Shown here piece by piece: positions 33,912-41,925 of a stretch of 64,000 nucleotides of DNA. The notes beneath the pieces were generated by a model. That model was not told where the DNA came from and searched no databases. It saw only the letters and a list, made by a program, of their open reading frames with translations. Source of the DNA: Streptomyces carminius (lineage in GTDB: Bacteria > Actinomycetota > Actinomycetes > Streptomycetales > Streptomycetaceae); contig NZ_PGGW01000011.1 of assembly GCF_002794255.1 (NCBI RefSeq), positions 269,975-333,974 on the forward strand, written 5' to 3'. Within the stretch, counting starts at the first letter, position 1, and every line of letters begins with the position of its first letter. The position numbers and the translations under genes were made by a program.

Positions 33912-34979
33912 GTGAGCGGAACGGACAGCGGGCGGCGGGCGTACCTGGGGTCCTACACCTCGGCGGGGGGACGCGGCATCACCACGGCCGCCGTCGACCC
34001 GGACACCGGCGCACTGACCGTGACTGGGCACACCGACGCGGTGGCCGACCCCTCCTACCTCGCGCTCGGACCGGGCGCGGGCATGCTCTACGCGGTCAGC
34101 GAGACCGAGGACGGCCATGCCGTCGCGCTCTCCCTGGCCGACCCCGACCGGCCGGCCCCGGCCGGCCCCGCGGTGTCCGTCGAGGGGGCCGGTCCCACCC
34201 ATCTGACCTGCGCGGCCGGACAGCTGATCACCGCCAACTACACCTCCGGCAGCATCAGCTGCCTGCCGCTGCGCCCCGACGGCACCCTCGGGGCACGGCC
34301 GGCCGTACTGCCGCACGAGGGCTCCGGTCCGGTACGGGAGAGGCAGGAGGGGCCGCACGCCCACGCGGTGGTGGCCGACGCATCCTGGCGCTGGCTGCTG
34401 GCGGTCGACCTCGGTGCCGACGCGGTGTGGGTCTACCGGCTCGACCACGCCGGGGCCGCTCCGCGCCACCACGCCCGGACACCGCTGCGGCCCGGCAGCG
34501 GGCCGCGGCATCTGGCCTTCCACCCGCGCGGCGACCGGGCCTATGTGATCAACGAGCTGGACTCCACCGTGACCTGCTGCCGCTGGGACCGGGACACCGG
34601 CACCCTGGAGCCGGCCGGGACGGTCGGCACCCTGCCGGGGGACGCCGGGGGCACCGGGGGAGGGGCGAAGGAGAACTACCCCTCGGAGCTGGTGGTCTCC
34701 GCCGACGGCCGGTGGGCCTGGGCCGCCAACCGCGGACACGACAGCATCGCCGTGCTCGCCCTGGACCCGGACGGCGAGGGCATGGAACCGGTCACGACCG
34801 TCCCGTGCGGGGGGCACTGGCCGCGCGACCTCGCCCTCGACCCGGCCGGACGCAGGCTCTACGCCGCCAACGAGCGTTCGGGCGACGTGACCTGGTTCGA
34901 CCTCGACCCGGACACCGGTGTGCCGCACCGGGCGGGCTCGGTCGGGGTACCCGCCGCCACCTGCGTCGTCTTCGGCTGA
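33912..34979 (+). CDS. Lactonase-family seven-bladed propeller (6-phosphogluconolactonase-like)
   Basis: A 355-residue cytosolic beta-propeller of the PF10282 lactonase family (YbhE/Pgl-like). Repeated blades are seen as RRAYLGSYTSAGGRGITTAA VDPDTGALT, PSYLALGPGAGMLYAVSET, GPTHLTCAAGQLITANYTSG SISCLPL, GPRHLAFHPRGDRAYVINEL DSTVTC, NYPSELVVSADGRWAWAANR GHDSIAV and HWPRDLALDPAGRRLYAANE RSGDV. The reaction is inferred from the family: hydrolysis of a sugar lactone, possibly 6-phosphogluconolactone. Many Streptomyces carry several paralogues, so the exact substrate is open. GTG start. Confidence 0.87.
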   Translation: MSGTDSGRRAYLGSYTSAGGRGITTAAVDPDTGALTVTGHTDAVADPSYLALGPGAGMLYAVSETEDGHAVALSLADPDRPAPAGPAVSVEGAGPTHLTCAAGQLITANYTSGSISCLPLRPDGTLGARPAVLPHEGSGPVRERQEGPHAHAVVADASWRWLLAVDLGADAVWVYRLDHAGAAPRHHARTPLRPGSGPRHLAFHPRGDRAYVINELDSTVTCCRWDRDTGTLEPAGTVGTLPGDAGGTGGGAKENYPSELVVSADGRWAWAANRGHDSIAVLALDPDGEGMEPVTTVPCGGHWPRDLALDPAGRRLYAANERSGDVTWFDLDPDTGVPHRAGSVGVPAATCVVFG

Positions 34980-34994
34980 CGGGCCGGCCGGAGT

Positions 34995-35008
34995 CCCGGG
35001 GCCCCGGG
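34995..35008 (+). terminator. GC palindrome after the lactonase gene
   Basis: A perfect 14-bp palindrome, CCCGGGGCCCCGGG, lies 16 nt after the lactonase stop, between convergent genes. It could end transcription, but a loopless palindrome makes a weak hairpin. Confidence 0.3.
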
Positions 35009-35075
35009 GCCCACCGGGGCCGACGGGCGGACGGAGTCCGGCACGGGCCCGGCGGGCGGGCGGCGCTGACCGCGG

Positions 35076-36041
35076 TCAGCCGGCCGGCGTCCCCTGCTGC
35101 GGGCGCTGGGGGATACCCAGCTTGGCGGCGTAGGTGGAGGCGACCAGCCTGCCCACCGCGGTGTAGGAGCCCAGCGGCTCCGCGACGGGGCAGTCCGCCT
35201 CCTTCGACGCGGACTCCAGCAGGCCCTCGGGGACCTCGGGGCCGATCAGACAGGGCGCCAGCGCCAACTGCTGGGCACCGGCCTCGCGCAGCTGTGCGGC
35301 GGCCCGTGTGACGGAGCCGTCCTCGTCCAGACCGGCGGCCAGCACCGGCACCGCCAGCCGGGCGGCCAGCAGCATGCCGGTGATCCCGGCCGCCTGCACC
35401 GCCTCCTCGCCGCCCATGGCGGCCAGGATGATGCCGTCCGCGGCGGTCGCCACGGTGAACAGCCGGGCGCGGTCGGCCCGGGCCAGTCCGGCCTCCGACA
35501 GCCGTACGTGGACGCCCTCGGCGAGCAGCGGGTGCGGACCGAGCACATCGGTCAGCTCGGCACCGGAGCCGCCGGCGAGCACGGCCTGGCGTATGCGGCG
35601 CAGCTGCGCGCTGTCCGGACCGGCCAGCAGGGGGACGACGACGGCGGGCGGGGCGTCCTGGAGCCGGGGCCGCGGGGGCTGTTCGGCGTTCTCCTCCGAG
35701 GCGCCCTCCTCGTCGGCCGTCCGCGCCGCGGCGGCGGAGACACGGGCGGAGTGCTCGTCGGCCGTCCGGGCCAGCACGCTCCGCAGCGCGGGGAACTCCT
35801 CGTCGTCACCGTCCACATAGCCGATGCGGGCGTCCAGTCCGGGCAGTTCGGAGCGGGCTATGCTCACGACCTCCTCGGCGAGGCCGCGGGTGGTGCCGGA
35901 GGGCACCCCGGGGACGGCCAGTACCAGCGCGGGCGCACCCTCGGGCGCGACGACGGGCTCCGGCCGGCGGTGCCGTCCGGGCTGGCGGGGACGCGGCATT
36001 CGTACAGGCAGGCCATTCGCGGGCCCAGTGGGGGTGCTCAT
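35076..36041 (-). CDS. Sirohydrochlorin-chelatase-like protein lacking the usual metal histidines
   Basis: A 321-residue protein with two CbiX/SirB-like halves, annotated as sirohydrochlorin chelatase in Streptomyces. Segments that fit are PALVLAVPGVPSGTTRGLAE EV, ARIGYVDGDDEEFPALRSVL, PPAVVVPLLAGPDSAQLRRI, LTDVLGPHPLLAEGVHVRLS and QLALAPCLIGPEVPEGLLES. In true chelatases the first block has HGS and the second ends in YHV or similar; here these read VPGVPS and AGPDSAQ. The first 35 residues (MSTPTGPANGLPVRMPRPRQ PGRHRRPEPV) are a conserved basic leader. I place the start at MSTPTG; longer frames look non-coding. Metal insertion activity is doubtful. Confidence 0.8.
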   Translation of the reverse strand: MSTPTGPANGLPVRMPRPRQPGRHRRPEPVVAPEGAPALVLAVPGVPSGTTRGLAEEVVSIARSELPGLDARIGYVDGDDEEFPALRSVLARTADEHSARVSAAAARTADEEGASEENAEQPPRPRLQDAPPAVVVPLLAGPDSAQLRRIRQAVLAGGSGAELTDVLGPHPLLAEGVHVRLSEAGLARADRARLFTVATAADGIILAAMGGEEAVQAAGITGMLLAARLAVPVLAAGLDEDGSVTRAAAQLREAGAQQLALAPCLIGPEVPEGLLESASKEADCPVAEPLGSYTAVGRLVASTYAAKLGIPQRPQQGTPAG

Positions 36042-36160
36042 GGCGCCGCATGCTAATGCCTTGCGGGGTCCGGCTGTTCGGGCGGGGCGCGGCATTTCCG
36101 TTCTGTCCGCCTTCCTCCCGCGAGTCGTGGTCACGGACCGGGGTGTACCGGTCACATTGC

Positions 36161-37204
36161 TCACCCGGTGTGCACTACACCGAGAAGTCCCGGACCGGTG
36201 GGCAGCCGCAGTGCGCCCCGGGACAGCCGGCCGGCGACGAGCAGCGCCCCGGCCAGCGGCCCGCCCGCCGCGGGCACGGTCCGGACCCGCGGCAGCCGGG
36301 CCGCCAGCTCCCGGCGGAGCGGGGCGAGGAGCGGCTCACCGAGCCGCAGCAGGCCCCCGGTCAGGGCGACGCGGCCGCCGGCCGCGGGGTCGCCGGCCGC
36401 CGGGCAGACGGCGGCGGCGCTCATGGCGATCTCGGCGGCGGCCTCGTCCAGCACGCGCGCCGCGACCGGGTCCTCCCCGGCGAGCCGGGCCACCTCGGGC
36501 GCGAACGAGGCCAGTACGGCCGGGCGGTCGGTGCGCGGATACAGCTTCCCCGGCAGCGCGGTCACCGGGCCGAAGACGGCTTCGGCCCGGGCGAGCAGGG
36601 CGGCCGAGCCGCCCGGCCGCCCGTCGTGGGCGCGCAGCGCGGCCTCCAGACCGGCCCGGCCGATCCAGGCACCGCCGCCGCAGTCGCCCAGCAGGTGGCC
36701 CCAGCCGTCGGCCCGCCGCCAGGTGCGCAGGTCGGTGCCGGTGGCGACCATCCCGGTGCCCGCGGCGACCACCGCGCCGGGCCGTTCGCCCAGTGCCCCG
36801 GCGTACGCGGTCACGGCGTCGGCGGCCAGTGCCGTGCGCCGGGTGCCGAACTCCCCGGCGAACGCCTCGGGCAGTACGGCCCGCAGCCCGCCGCCGAGCG
36901 TCGCCATGCCCGCCGCGCCCACGCACACGGCGTCGATCACCGTCCCGGTCCCGCCGTCCCGTCCCGCCGCGGCCGTCAGCAGGTTCCGGGCCCGCGGCAG
37001 CACCAGCTCCAGCAGGTGGTGCGGGTCGATGCCCGCGGAGCCGGTGCGCACCGGCTCGTCCACCGTGTCGGTGCCCGCCGGCACCGGCGCCGTACCGCCG
37101 CCGTCCCCGCCGGTCGTGCCGTCACCGGTGCCGTCACCGGACCGGGCCAGGGCGAGGCGCAGCCCGGAGCCGCCCGAGTCGACCCCCAGGACCCACCGGG
37201 TCAC
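36161..37204 (-). CDS. BadF/BadG-type N-acetylglucosamine kinase-like protein
   Basis: A 347-residue ASKHA-fold kinase of the BcrAD/BadFG type that phosphorylates amino sugars such as GlcNAc. Motifs: [15 protein letters not shown] (phosphate 1), [62 protein letters not shown] and [14 protein letters not shown] Gly/Thr-rich insert near residues 20-40 is unusual. The GTG start overlaps the ung stop as GTGA, so the two genes are co-translated. The link of a sugar kinase with uracil-DNA glycosylase is probably just chromosomal order. MurNAc and GlcNAc are the likely substrates. Confidence 0.87.
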   Translation of the reverse strand: MTRWVLGVDSGGSGLRLALARSGDGTGDGTTGGDGGGTAPVPAGTDTVDEPVRTGSAGIDPHHLLELVLPRARNLLTAAAGRDGGTGTVIDAVCVGAAGMATLGGGLRAVLPEAFAGEFGTRRTALAADAVTAYAGALGERPGAVVAAGTGMVATGTDLRTWRRADGWGHLLGDCGGGAWIGRAGLEAALRAHDGRPGGSAALLARAEAVFGPVTALPGKLYPRTDRPAVLASFAPEVARLAGEDPVAARVLDEAAAEIAMSAAAVCPAAGDPAAGGRVALTGGLLRLGEPLLAPLRRELAARLPRVRTVPAAGGPLAGALLVAGRLSRGALRLPTGPGLLGVVHTG

Positions 37205-37887
37205 GGCAGGCGCCAGTCCACCGGCTCCGCGCCCTGCCGGGCCAGCAGCTCGTTGGCCCGGCTGAACGGACGTGAGCCGAAGAACCCGCGGTCCGCCGAC
37301 ATGGGGGAGGGGTGCGCCGACTCCACCGCCGGGAACGGCCCCAGCAGCGGACGCAGGTTCCGCGCGTCCCGCCCCCACAGGACGGCCACCAGCGGCTTGC
37401 CGCGCTCCACCAGGGCCCGGATCGCCTGCTCGGTGACCTCCTCCCAGCCCTTGCCCCGGTGCGCGGCGGGCCTGCGCGGCGCGGTGGTCAGCGCCCTGTT
37501 GAGCAGCAGCACCCCCTGCTCCGTCCACGGCGTGAGGTCACCGCTGGAGGGGCGGGGCAGCCCGAGGTCGCTCCGCAGCTCCCGGAAGATGTTCTCCAGG
37601 CTGCCGGGCAGCGGGTGCACCTCGGGGGCCACCGCGAAGCTCAGACCGATGGCGTGCCCCGGGGTGGGATAGGGGTCCTGGCCCACGATGAGGACCCGGA
37701 CGTCGTCGAAGGGCTGCTGGAAGGCCCGCAGCACGTTCGGTCCGGCCGGCAGGTAGGTGCGTCCCGCGGCGATCTCCGCGCGCAGGAAGTCGCCCATCGC
37801 GGCGATACGTCCGGCCACGGGCTCCAGCGCCCCGGCCCAGCCCGCTTCCACGATCTCGTTCAGGGGTCGTGCTGTTCGTGCTGCCAC
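37201..37887 (-). CDS. ung: Uracil-DNA glycosylase, family 1
   Basis: A 228-residue family 1 UDG that removes uracil from DNA in base-excision repair. The water-activating loop is [16 protein letters not shown] with the catalytic Asp71. The Leu-loop is [21 protein letters not shown] (His192). [22 protein letters not shown] and [14 protein letters not shown] complete the fold. Length and motifs are normal. The GTG start gives [10 protein letters not shown]. It is the upstream gene of a two-gene unit with the BadF-type kinase (GTGA overlap). Confidence 0.97.
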   Translation of the reverse strand: MAARTARPLNEIVEAGWAGALEPVAGRIAAMGDFLRAEIAAGRTYLPAGPNVLRAFQQPFDDVRVLIVGQDPYPTPGHAIGLSFAVAPEVHPLPGSLENIFRELRSDLGLPRPSSGDLTPWTEQGVLLLNRALTTAPRRPAAHRGKGWEEVTEQAIRALVERGKPLVAVLWGRDARNLRPLLGPFPAVESAHPSPMSADRGFFGSRPFSRANELLARQGAEPVDWRLP

Positions 37888-37965
37888 GGGCGGTCACTCT
37901 ACTGGCTCGGCGCGCCGCTCACCGCCCGGTCCGCCGATCATCCGACGGCCCGTCAGCCGGGCCCC

Positions 37966-37999
37966 GGCGGGCCGGCCGGTCCTGTCCGGCCGGCCCGCC
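37966..37999 (-). terminator. Strong hairpin terminator after the BNR propeller gene
   Basis: A 14-bp perfect stem (37966-37979 with 37986-37999) with a 6-nt loop, directly after the minus-strand stop at 38005 and before ung. Confidence 0.8.
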
Positions 38000-38004
38000 A
38001 CCGT

Positions 38005-39090
38005 TCAGCCCAGGACCGCCGCCCGTACGCACAGCACGTCGGGCAGCTGGGCGGCCAGCCGGCGCCAGGTGTCGCCCTCGTCGGCACTGGCGAACACCTC
38101 GCCGTTGCGGTTGCCGAAGTAGACCCCCGCCGGGTCGGCGTCGTCCGTGCACAGGGCGTCCCGCAGCACCGGCCCGTGGTGGTCCGTCCCCGGCAGCCCG
38201 GCGGAGAGGGGGTGCCAGCTCGCGCCCGCGTCCTCGGTGCGGTACACCCGGCAGCGCCGCCCGGCCGGCACCCGGTCGCTGTCGGCGTTGAGCGGGAACA
38301 GGTACGCCACCCCGCCGCGCCGGGGGTGCGCGGCGACGGGGAAGCCGAAGGTGGAGGGCAGCCCGCCGGCGATCGGGGACCAGGTAGCGCCCGCGTCGTC
38401 GCTGCGGTACACACCCCAGTGGTTCTGCAGGTACAGCCGGTCCGGATCGGCCGCGTCCCGGGCGATCTTGTGCACGCACTGCCCGAACTCCGGGAACGGG
38501 TCCGGCAGGAACACGGCCTCCACCCCGGTGTTGGACGGTGTCCAGCTCCTCCCGCCGTCCCCGGAGCGGTAGACGCCGCCGGCGGAGACGGCCACCGTGA
38601 GCGAGTCCTCGTCGCGCGGATCGGTCAGGATCGTGTGCAGCCCCAGCCCGCCGCCGCCCGGCTGCCACTTCTCCCGGGTGGGGTGCTCCCACAGCCCGCG
38701 GACCAGTTCGAAGGTCTCCCCGCCGTCCTCCGAGCGGAACAGCGCCCCCGGCTCCGTCCCCGCGTACACCACACCGGGCGCGCCGCGGCCGGCGGGCCGG
38801 AGCTGCCAGACGCGCTCCAGTGAGGCGCCGGTGTCCGCACCGAACCGGATCGCGGGCCGCTTCGGCTCGTGCCAGGTGGCCCCCAGATCGTCGGAGTGGA
38901 GGACCGACGGACCCCAGTGGGCGCTGTCGGCCCCGGCCAGCAGCCGGGGCGCCGGCCCCCGGGTGTCGATCGCGACGGAGTAGACCGCCTGCGCGGTGAA
39001 GAGCGGATCGCCGAACTCCCAGTCGCCACCGCGCCGGCGGGCCAGGAACAGTCCCTTGCGCGTGCCCACCGCGAGCAGTACGTCGGTCAT
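38005..39090 (-). CDS. BNR/Asp-box beta-propeller protein (sialidase/VPS10-like fold)
   Basis: A 361-residue propeller with at least six Asp-boxes: SDDLGATWH, SEDGGETFE, SGDGGRSWT, SDDAGATWS, TEDAGASWH and SADEGDTWR. There is no signal peptide, so it looks cytosolic. The sequence starts MTDVLLAVGTRKGLFLARRR GGDWE, a form seen in many actinomycete proteins annotated as glycosyl hydrolase or exo-alpha-sialidase. None of the Arg triad of a real sialidase can be recognised, so I would not predict glycosidase activity. It is monocistronic, with a strong terminator. Confidence 0.82.
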   Translation of the reverse strand: MTDVLLAVGTRKGLFLARRRGGDWEFGDPLFTAQAVYSVAIDTRGPAPRLLAGADSAHWGPSVLHSDDLGATWHEPKRPAIRFGADTGASLERVWQLRPAGRGAPGVVYAGTEPGALFRSEDGGETFELVRGLWEHPTREKWQPGGGGLGLHTILTDPRDEDSLTVAVSAGGVYRSGDGGRSWTPSNTGVEAVFLPDPFPEFGQCVHKIARDAADPDRLYLQNHWGVYRSDDAGATWSPIAGGLPSTFGFPVAAHPRRGGVAYLFPLNADSDRVPAGRRCRVYRTEDAGASWHPLSAGLPGTDHHGPVLRDALCTDDADPAGVYFGNRNGEVFASADEGDTWRRLAAQLPDVLCVRAAVLG

Positions 39091-39213
39091 GCCACTACCT
39101 CCGGGACGCCGTTGTCTGTCGGGGCGTCAGTCTGCACCCCGGCACTGACACCGGCCGGTGGCGAGCGGGCCCCGGAGGTGCTCCGGTCCGCCGCGGGAGA
39201 CCGGGGCGGGAGG

Positions 39214-40293
39214 TCAGAGCGCCCAGGCGTACTGGTCCGGCAGCCGGGCCGGTGCCGTGCCCGGCGTCCGCGCCGCGCGGTGCGGCCAGTACGGGTCGCG
39301 CAGCAGCTCCCGGCCCAGCAGCACCGCGTCCGCCTCGCCGTTCGCGACGATCTTGTCGGCCTGCTCCGGCTCGGTGATCAGACCGACCGCCGCCACCGGC
39401 AGTCCGGTCTCCGCCCGCACCCGTGCGGCGAAGGGCACCTGGTAGCCCGGCCCGGACGGGATGCGCGCCCCGGGCGCGACACCGCCGGTGGAGACGTCCA
39501 GCAGGTCCACGCCGTGCTCCCGCAGCAGGGCGGCGAGCCGTACGGTCTCGTCGGCGCTCCAGCCGTCCGCCAGCCAGTCGGTGGCCGAGACACGGAAGAA
39601 CAGCGGCAGCTCCTCGGGCCACACCTCGCGGACGGCGGCCACCACCCGCAGCGGGAAGCGGACGCGGTTCTCGAAGCTCCCGCCGTAGGCGTCGGTGCGC
39701 CGGTTGGCGAGCGGGGAGAGGAACTCGTGGAGCAGATAGCCGTGCGCGCCGTGGACCTCGGCGACCTCGAAACCGGCGGCCAGCGCCCGGCGCGCGGCGT
39801 CGGCGAACTGCCCCACCACCTCCTCCAGCCGCTCCTCCGACAGCTCCAGGGGGACCGGGTGCCCCTCGGCGAAGGGCACCTCGCTCGGTGCGAGGGGGCG
39901 CCAGCCGCCCTGCCCGGCACCCAGCGGCCCGCCGCCGCGCCAGGGGGCGTCGGTGGACGCCTTGCGCCCGGCGTGGGCGAGCTGGATGCCCGCCGTGGTG
40001 CCCCGCTCCTTCAGGAAGCCGGTGATCCGCCGCAGTGCCGCCGTCTGCCGGTCGTTCCAGACGCCCAGGTCGCCGGGGGTGATGCGGCCCTCGGGGGAGA
40101 CGGCGGTGGCCTCCACCAGGATCAGCCCCGCCCCGCCGACCGCCCGGGCCGCGTAGTGGGCGAAGTGCCAGTCGCCGGCCGTGCCCGCCTCCGGACCGGT
40201 GGGCTGGGCGGAGTACTGGCACATCGGGGACATCCAGACACGGTTGGGCACGGTCAGCGACCGCAGGCTGAAGGGCTCGAAGAGAGCGCTCAC
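39214..40293 (-). CDS. NADH:flavin oxidoreductase, old yellow enzyme (YqjM-like)
   Basis: An FMN-dependent ene-reductase (359 aa) of the YqjM/thermophilic-like class. Landmarks: PNRVWMSPMCQYSA with the redox-tuning Cys, IQLAHAGRKAS, EVHGAHGYLLHEFLSPLANR RTDAYGGSFENR with substrate His pair, and KIVANGEADAVLLGRELLRD PYWP. The GTG start (VSALFEPF) has GAGGAG 7 nt upstream; the longer frame to 40338 has none. It is divergent from an ArsR-type regulator gene across 104 nt with two palindromes. OYEs reduce alpha,beta-unsaturated electrophiles, so I infer induction by such compounds. Confidence 0.93.
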   Translation of the reverse strand: MSALFEPFSLRSLTVPNRVWMSPMCQYSAQPTGPEAGTAGDWHFAHYAARAVGGAGLILVEATAVSPEGRITPGDLGVWNDRQTAALRRITGFLKERGTTAGIQLAHAGRKASTDAPWRGGGPLGAGQGGWRPLAPSEVPFAEGHPVPLELSEERLEEVVGQFADAARRALAAGFEVAEVHGAHGYLLHEFLSPLANRRTDAYGGSFENRVRFPLRVVAAVREVWPEELPLFFRVSATDWLADGWSADETVRLAALLREHGVDLLDVSTGGVAPGARIPSGPGYQVPFAARVRAETGLPVAAVGLITEPEQADKIVANGEADAVLLGRELLRDPYWPHRAARTPGTAPARLPDQYAWAL

Positions 40294-40336
40294 GGCAGGC
40301 TCCTCAGGGATCGGTGGTCTCGGCCGGTCGGCGTTC

Positions 40337-40354
40337 ATACGATAGACGTCGTAT
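40337..40354. promoter_or_regulatory. Inverted repeat in the OYE/ArsR divergent promoter region
   Basis: ATACGA (40337-40342) and TCGTAT (40349-40354) are perfect arms with a 6-nt spacer, 44 nt upstream of the OYE start. It is a probable operator of the divergent ArsR-type regulator. The arm ACGA also occurs in the second palindrome (ACGAGA). Confidence 0.6.
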
Positions 40355-40371
40355 TACGGTGGATGTCAAAC

Positions 40372-40387
40372 TACGAGAGTTCTCGTA
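40372..40387. promoter_or_regulatory. Perfect palindrome upstream of the ArsR-type regulator
   Basis: TACGAGAGTTCTCGTA: 7-bp perfect arms around GT, 10 nt before the regulator's GTG. It very likely blocks initiation at its own promoter when bound (autoregulation). Confidence 0.7.
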
Positions 40388-40397
40388 CTATGGAGCC

Positions 40398-40757
40398 GTG
40401 ACGCCCCGCTCCCCGAACCCGCCCGCCGCCCGGGAACTGGACCATCCGGCCCCCGGTGAGATCCGGCTGGAGGGCGTCCTGCACGCCCTCTCCGACCCCG
40501 TACGCCTCCAGATCGTCCGTACGATGGCGGCGACGGAGGAGGAACTGGCCTGCTCGGTCTTCGAGGTGCCGGTCAGCAAGTCCACGACCACCCACCACTT
40601 CCGGGTGCTGCGCGAGAGCGGGGTGATCCGCCAGTGCTACCGGGGCACCGCGAAGGTGAGCGCCCTGCGCCGCGGTGACCTGGACCTGCTCTTCCCGGGC
40701 CTGCTGGAGAGCGTGCTCACCGCGGCGGCCCGGCAGGCGGACCGGACCGGCGGGTGA
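40398..40757 (+). CDS. ArsR-family winged helix regulator
   Basis: A 119-residue winged helix protein of the ArsR/SmtB type (HTH_20). RLEGVLHALSDPVRLQIVRT M is the first helix pair; VSKSTTTHHFRVLRESGVIR is the recognition helix and turn; CYRGTAKVSALRRGDL is the wing. There is no CxC metal motif; the Cys residues (EELACSVFE, IRQCYRG) could sense electrophiles. The divergent neighbour is an ene-reductase, which fits such a role. GTG start; a terminator hairpin follows the stop. Confidence 0.9.
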   Translation: MTPRSPNPPAARELDHPAPGEIRLEGVLHALSDPVRLQIVRTMAATEEELACSVFEVPVSKSTTTHHFRVLRESGVIRQCYRGTAKVSALRRGDLDLLFPGLLESVLTAAARQADRTGG

Positions 40758-40773
40758 GCCGGGCGCGGAGGCT

Positions 40774-40792
40774 CCGGCCCCGCCGGGGCCGG
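40774..40792 (+). terminator. Hairpin terminator after the ArsR-type gene
   Basis: CCGGCCCC (40774-40781) pairs with GGGGCCGG (40785-40792) with a 3-nt loop, 16 nt after the stop. A second weaker hairpin, CGGAAG/CTTCCG, lies at 40837-40854. Confidence 0.7.
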
Positions 40793-41014
40793 TGAGCGGG
40801 CGCGGGAACGCCACCGGGCGTGACCAGGGGGCCGTACGGAAGCCCGGTCTTCCGGACGATCGGCGCCGCGCGGGGCGCCGGAAGGCCCTCTTCTCCCGTG
40901 GAGCGGGCCGGTCGGCTGTCGGCGGCGTCCGGTTGATGACGAACGGCCGTCGCAGGGGTGCGGAGGGACTCGGGGGAAGGCGAGCCGGCCGGGGCGGAAC
41001 CCCCGTCCCGGCGG

Positions 41015-41728
41015 TCAGAGCCCCCGCAGCAGTGCGCGCATCCGGCCGATCTCGGCGGTCTGCTGGACGGCCACCTCGCCGGCCATCTCCTCGACCTGGG
41101 TCTCCCGGCCCTCGGTCACGGCGTCCTTCGCCATCGTGACGGCACCCTCGTGGTGGGCGATCATCAGCTCCAGGAACAGCCGGTCGAAGTCCTCGCCGCG
41201 TGCCGTCCGCAACCGTGCCAGCTCCGCCTCGGTGGCCATGCCCGGCATCGGCGCGCCGCCGTGCTCGCCGTGGCCGCCGTGCTCGCCGTGGGTGTCGCCG
41301 CCCTCCGTGCCGCCGTGGCGCTTGAGCCAGGTGCGCATCACCGAGATCTCCGGCCGCTGGGCCGCGTCGATCCGCTCGGCGAGCCGGCGCACCCCGCCGG
41401 AACGGGCGTGCTCACCGGCCAGCTCGGTCATCACCAGCGCCTGCCCGTGATGCTCGATCATCCTGGAGACATACGAGAAGTCCGCCGCGTTGGGTTCGGC
41501 CCGGCCGCGTTCGCCCGCCTTCGAGGCCTCCTCGGCGGAGAGCGTCTCGGCGGCCTCTCCCGGCCTCCCGGGAGCGATCACGGAAGGCCTCCCGCCGGGT
41601 GCCGTTCTTCCGGAGTCCCCCGATTCCCCGGAGCCGTCGCAGCCGGCCAGCCCCGTCAGGACGGCCAGGGCGGCCAGGGCGGCCGGGAGCGCACGGCCGG
41701 AACTCCGGGGCATGTGACGGTCGGTCAC
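41015..41728 (-). CDS. DUF305 lipoprotein, histidine-rich
   Basis: A 237-residue exported lipoprotein. The lipobox LTGLAGC gives Cys30 as the lipidated residue. The two halves each match DUF305, with FSYVSRMIEHHGQALVMTEL and FDRLFLELMIAHHEGAVTMA KDAV, whose His-His-Gly/Glu groups are the presumed metal sites. A His-rich link (GDTHGEHGGHGEHGGAPM) joins the halves and comes from two perfect 18-bp repeats. The GTG start has AGGAGG 5 nt upstream. DUF305 proteins often go with copper or periplasmic metal functions; here the divergent partner is an LVIVD-repeat protein, a recurrent pairing in actinomycetes. Confidence 0.9.
   Translation of the reverse strand: MTDRHMPRSSGRALPAALAALAVLTGLAGCDGSGESGDSGRTAPGGRPSVIAPGRPGEAAETLSAEEASKAGERGRAEPNAADFSYVSRMIEHHGQALVMTELAGEHARSGGVRRLAERIDAAQRPEISVMRTWLKRHGGTEGGDTHGEHGGHGEHGGAPMPGMATEAELARLRTARGEDFDRLFLELMIAHHEGAVTMAKDAVTEGRETQVEEMAGEVAVQQTAEIGRMRALLRGL
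41255..41290. repeat. Two perfect copies of an 18-bp repeat
   Basis: Unit GCCGCCGTGCTCGCCGTG (41255-41272, 41273-41290) inside the DUF305 gene encodes the duplicated His-Gly-Glu-His-Gly-Gly linker. Confidence 0.9.
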
Positions 41729-41816
41729 CGTTCCTCCTGCGACACGGGATACGCCGGTCCCCCGATCCTGGCACGGACGGACGTGTTCCGGCCCGCCGTT
41801 TCGGCAGCATGTTCGT

Positions 41817-41843
41817 TTCCCACTGTCGGTACGGACCTGGGAA
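41817..41843. promoter_or_regulatory. Inverted repeat in the DUF305/LVIVD divergent region
   Basis: TTCCCA (41817-41822) and TGGGAA (41838-41843) are perfect arms with a 15-nt spacer, 83 nt before the LVIVD start. A CATACT that may be a -10 lies about 5 nt later. It is a weak operator candidate. Confidence 0.3.
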
Positions 41844-41925
41844 GGGTCATACTGCCCGGGTCCGCGGCCGTTCAACTCGGAGCGGGGGAACGCGGGTTGA
41901 GAGGGAACTGAGACGGAGGAGCGCA

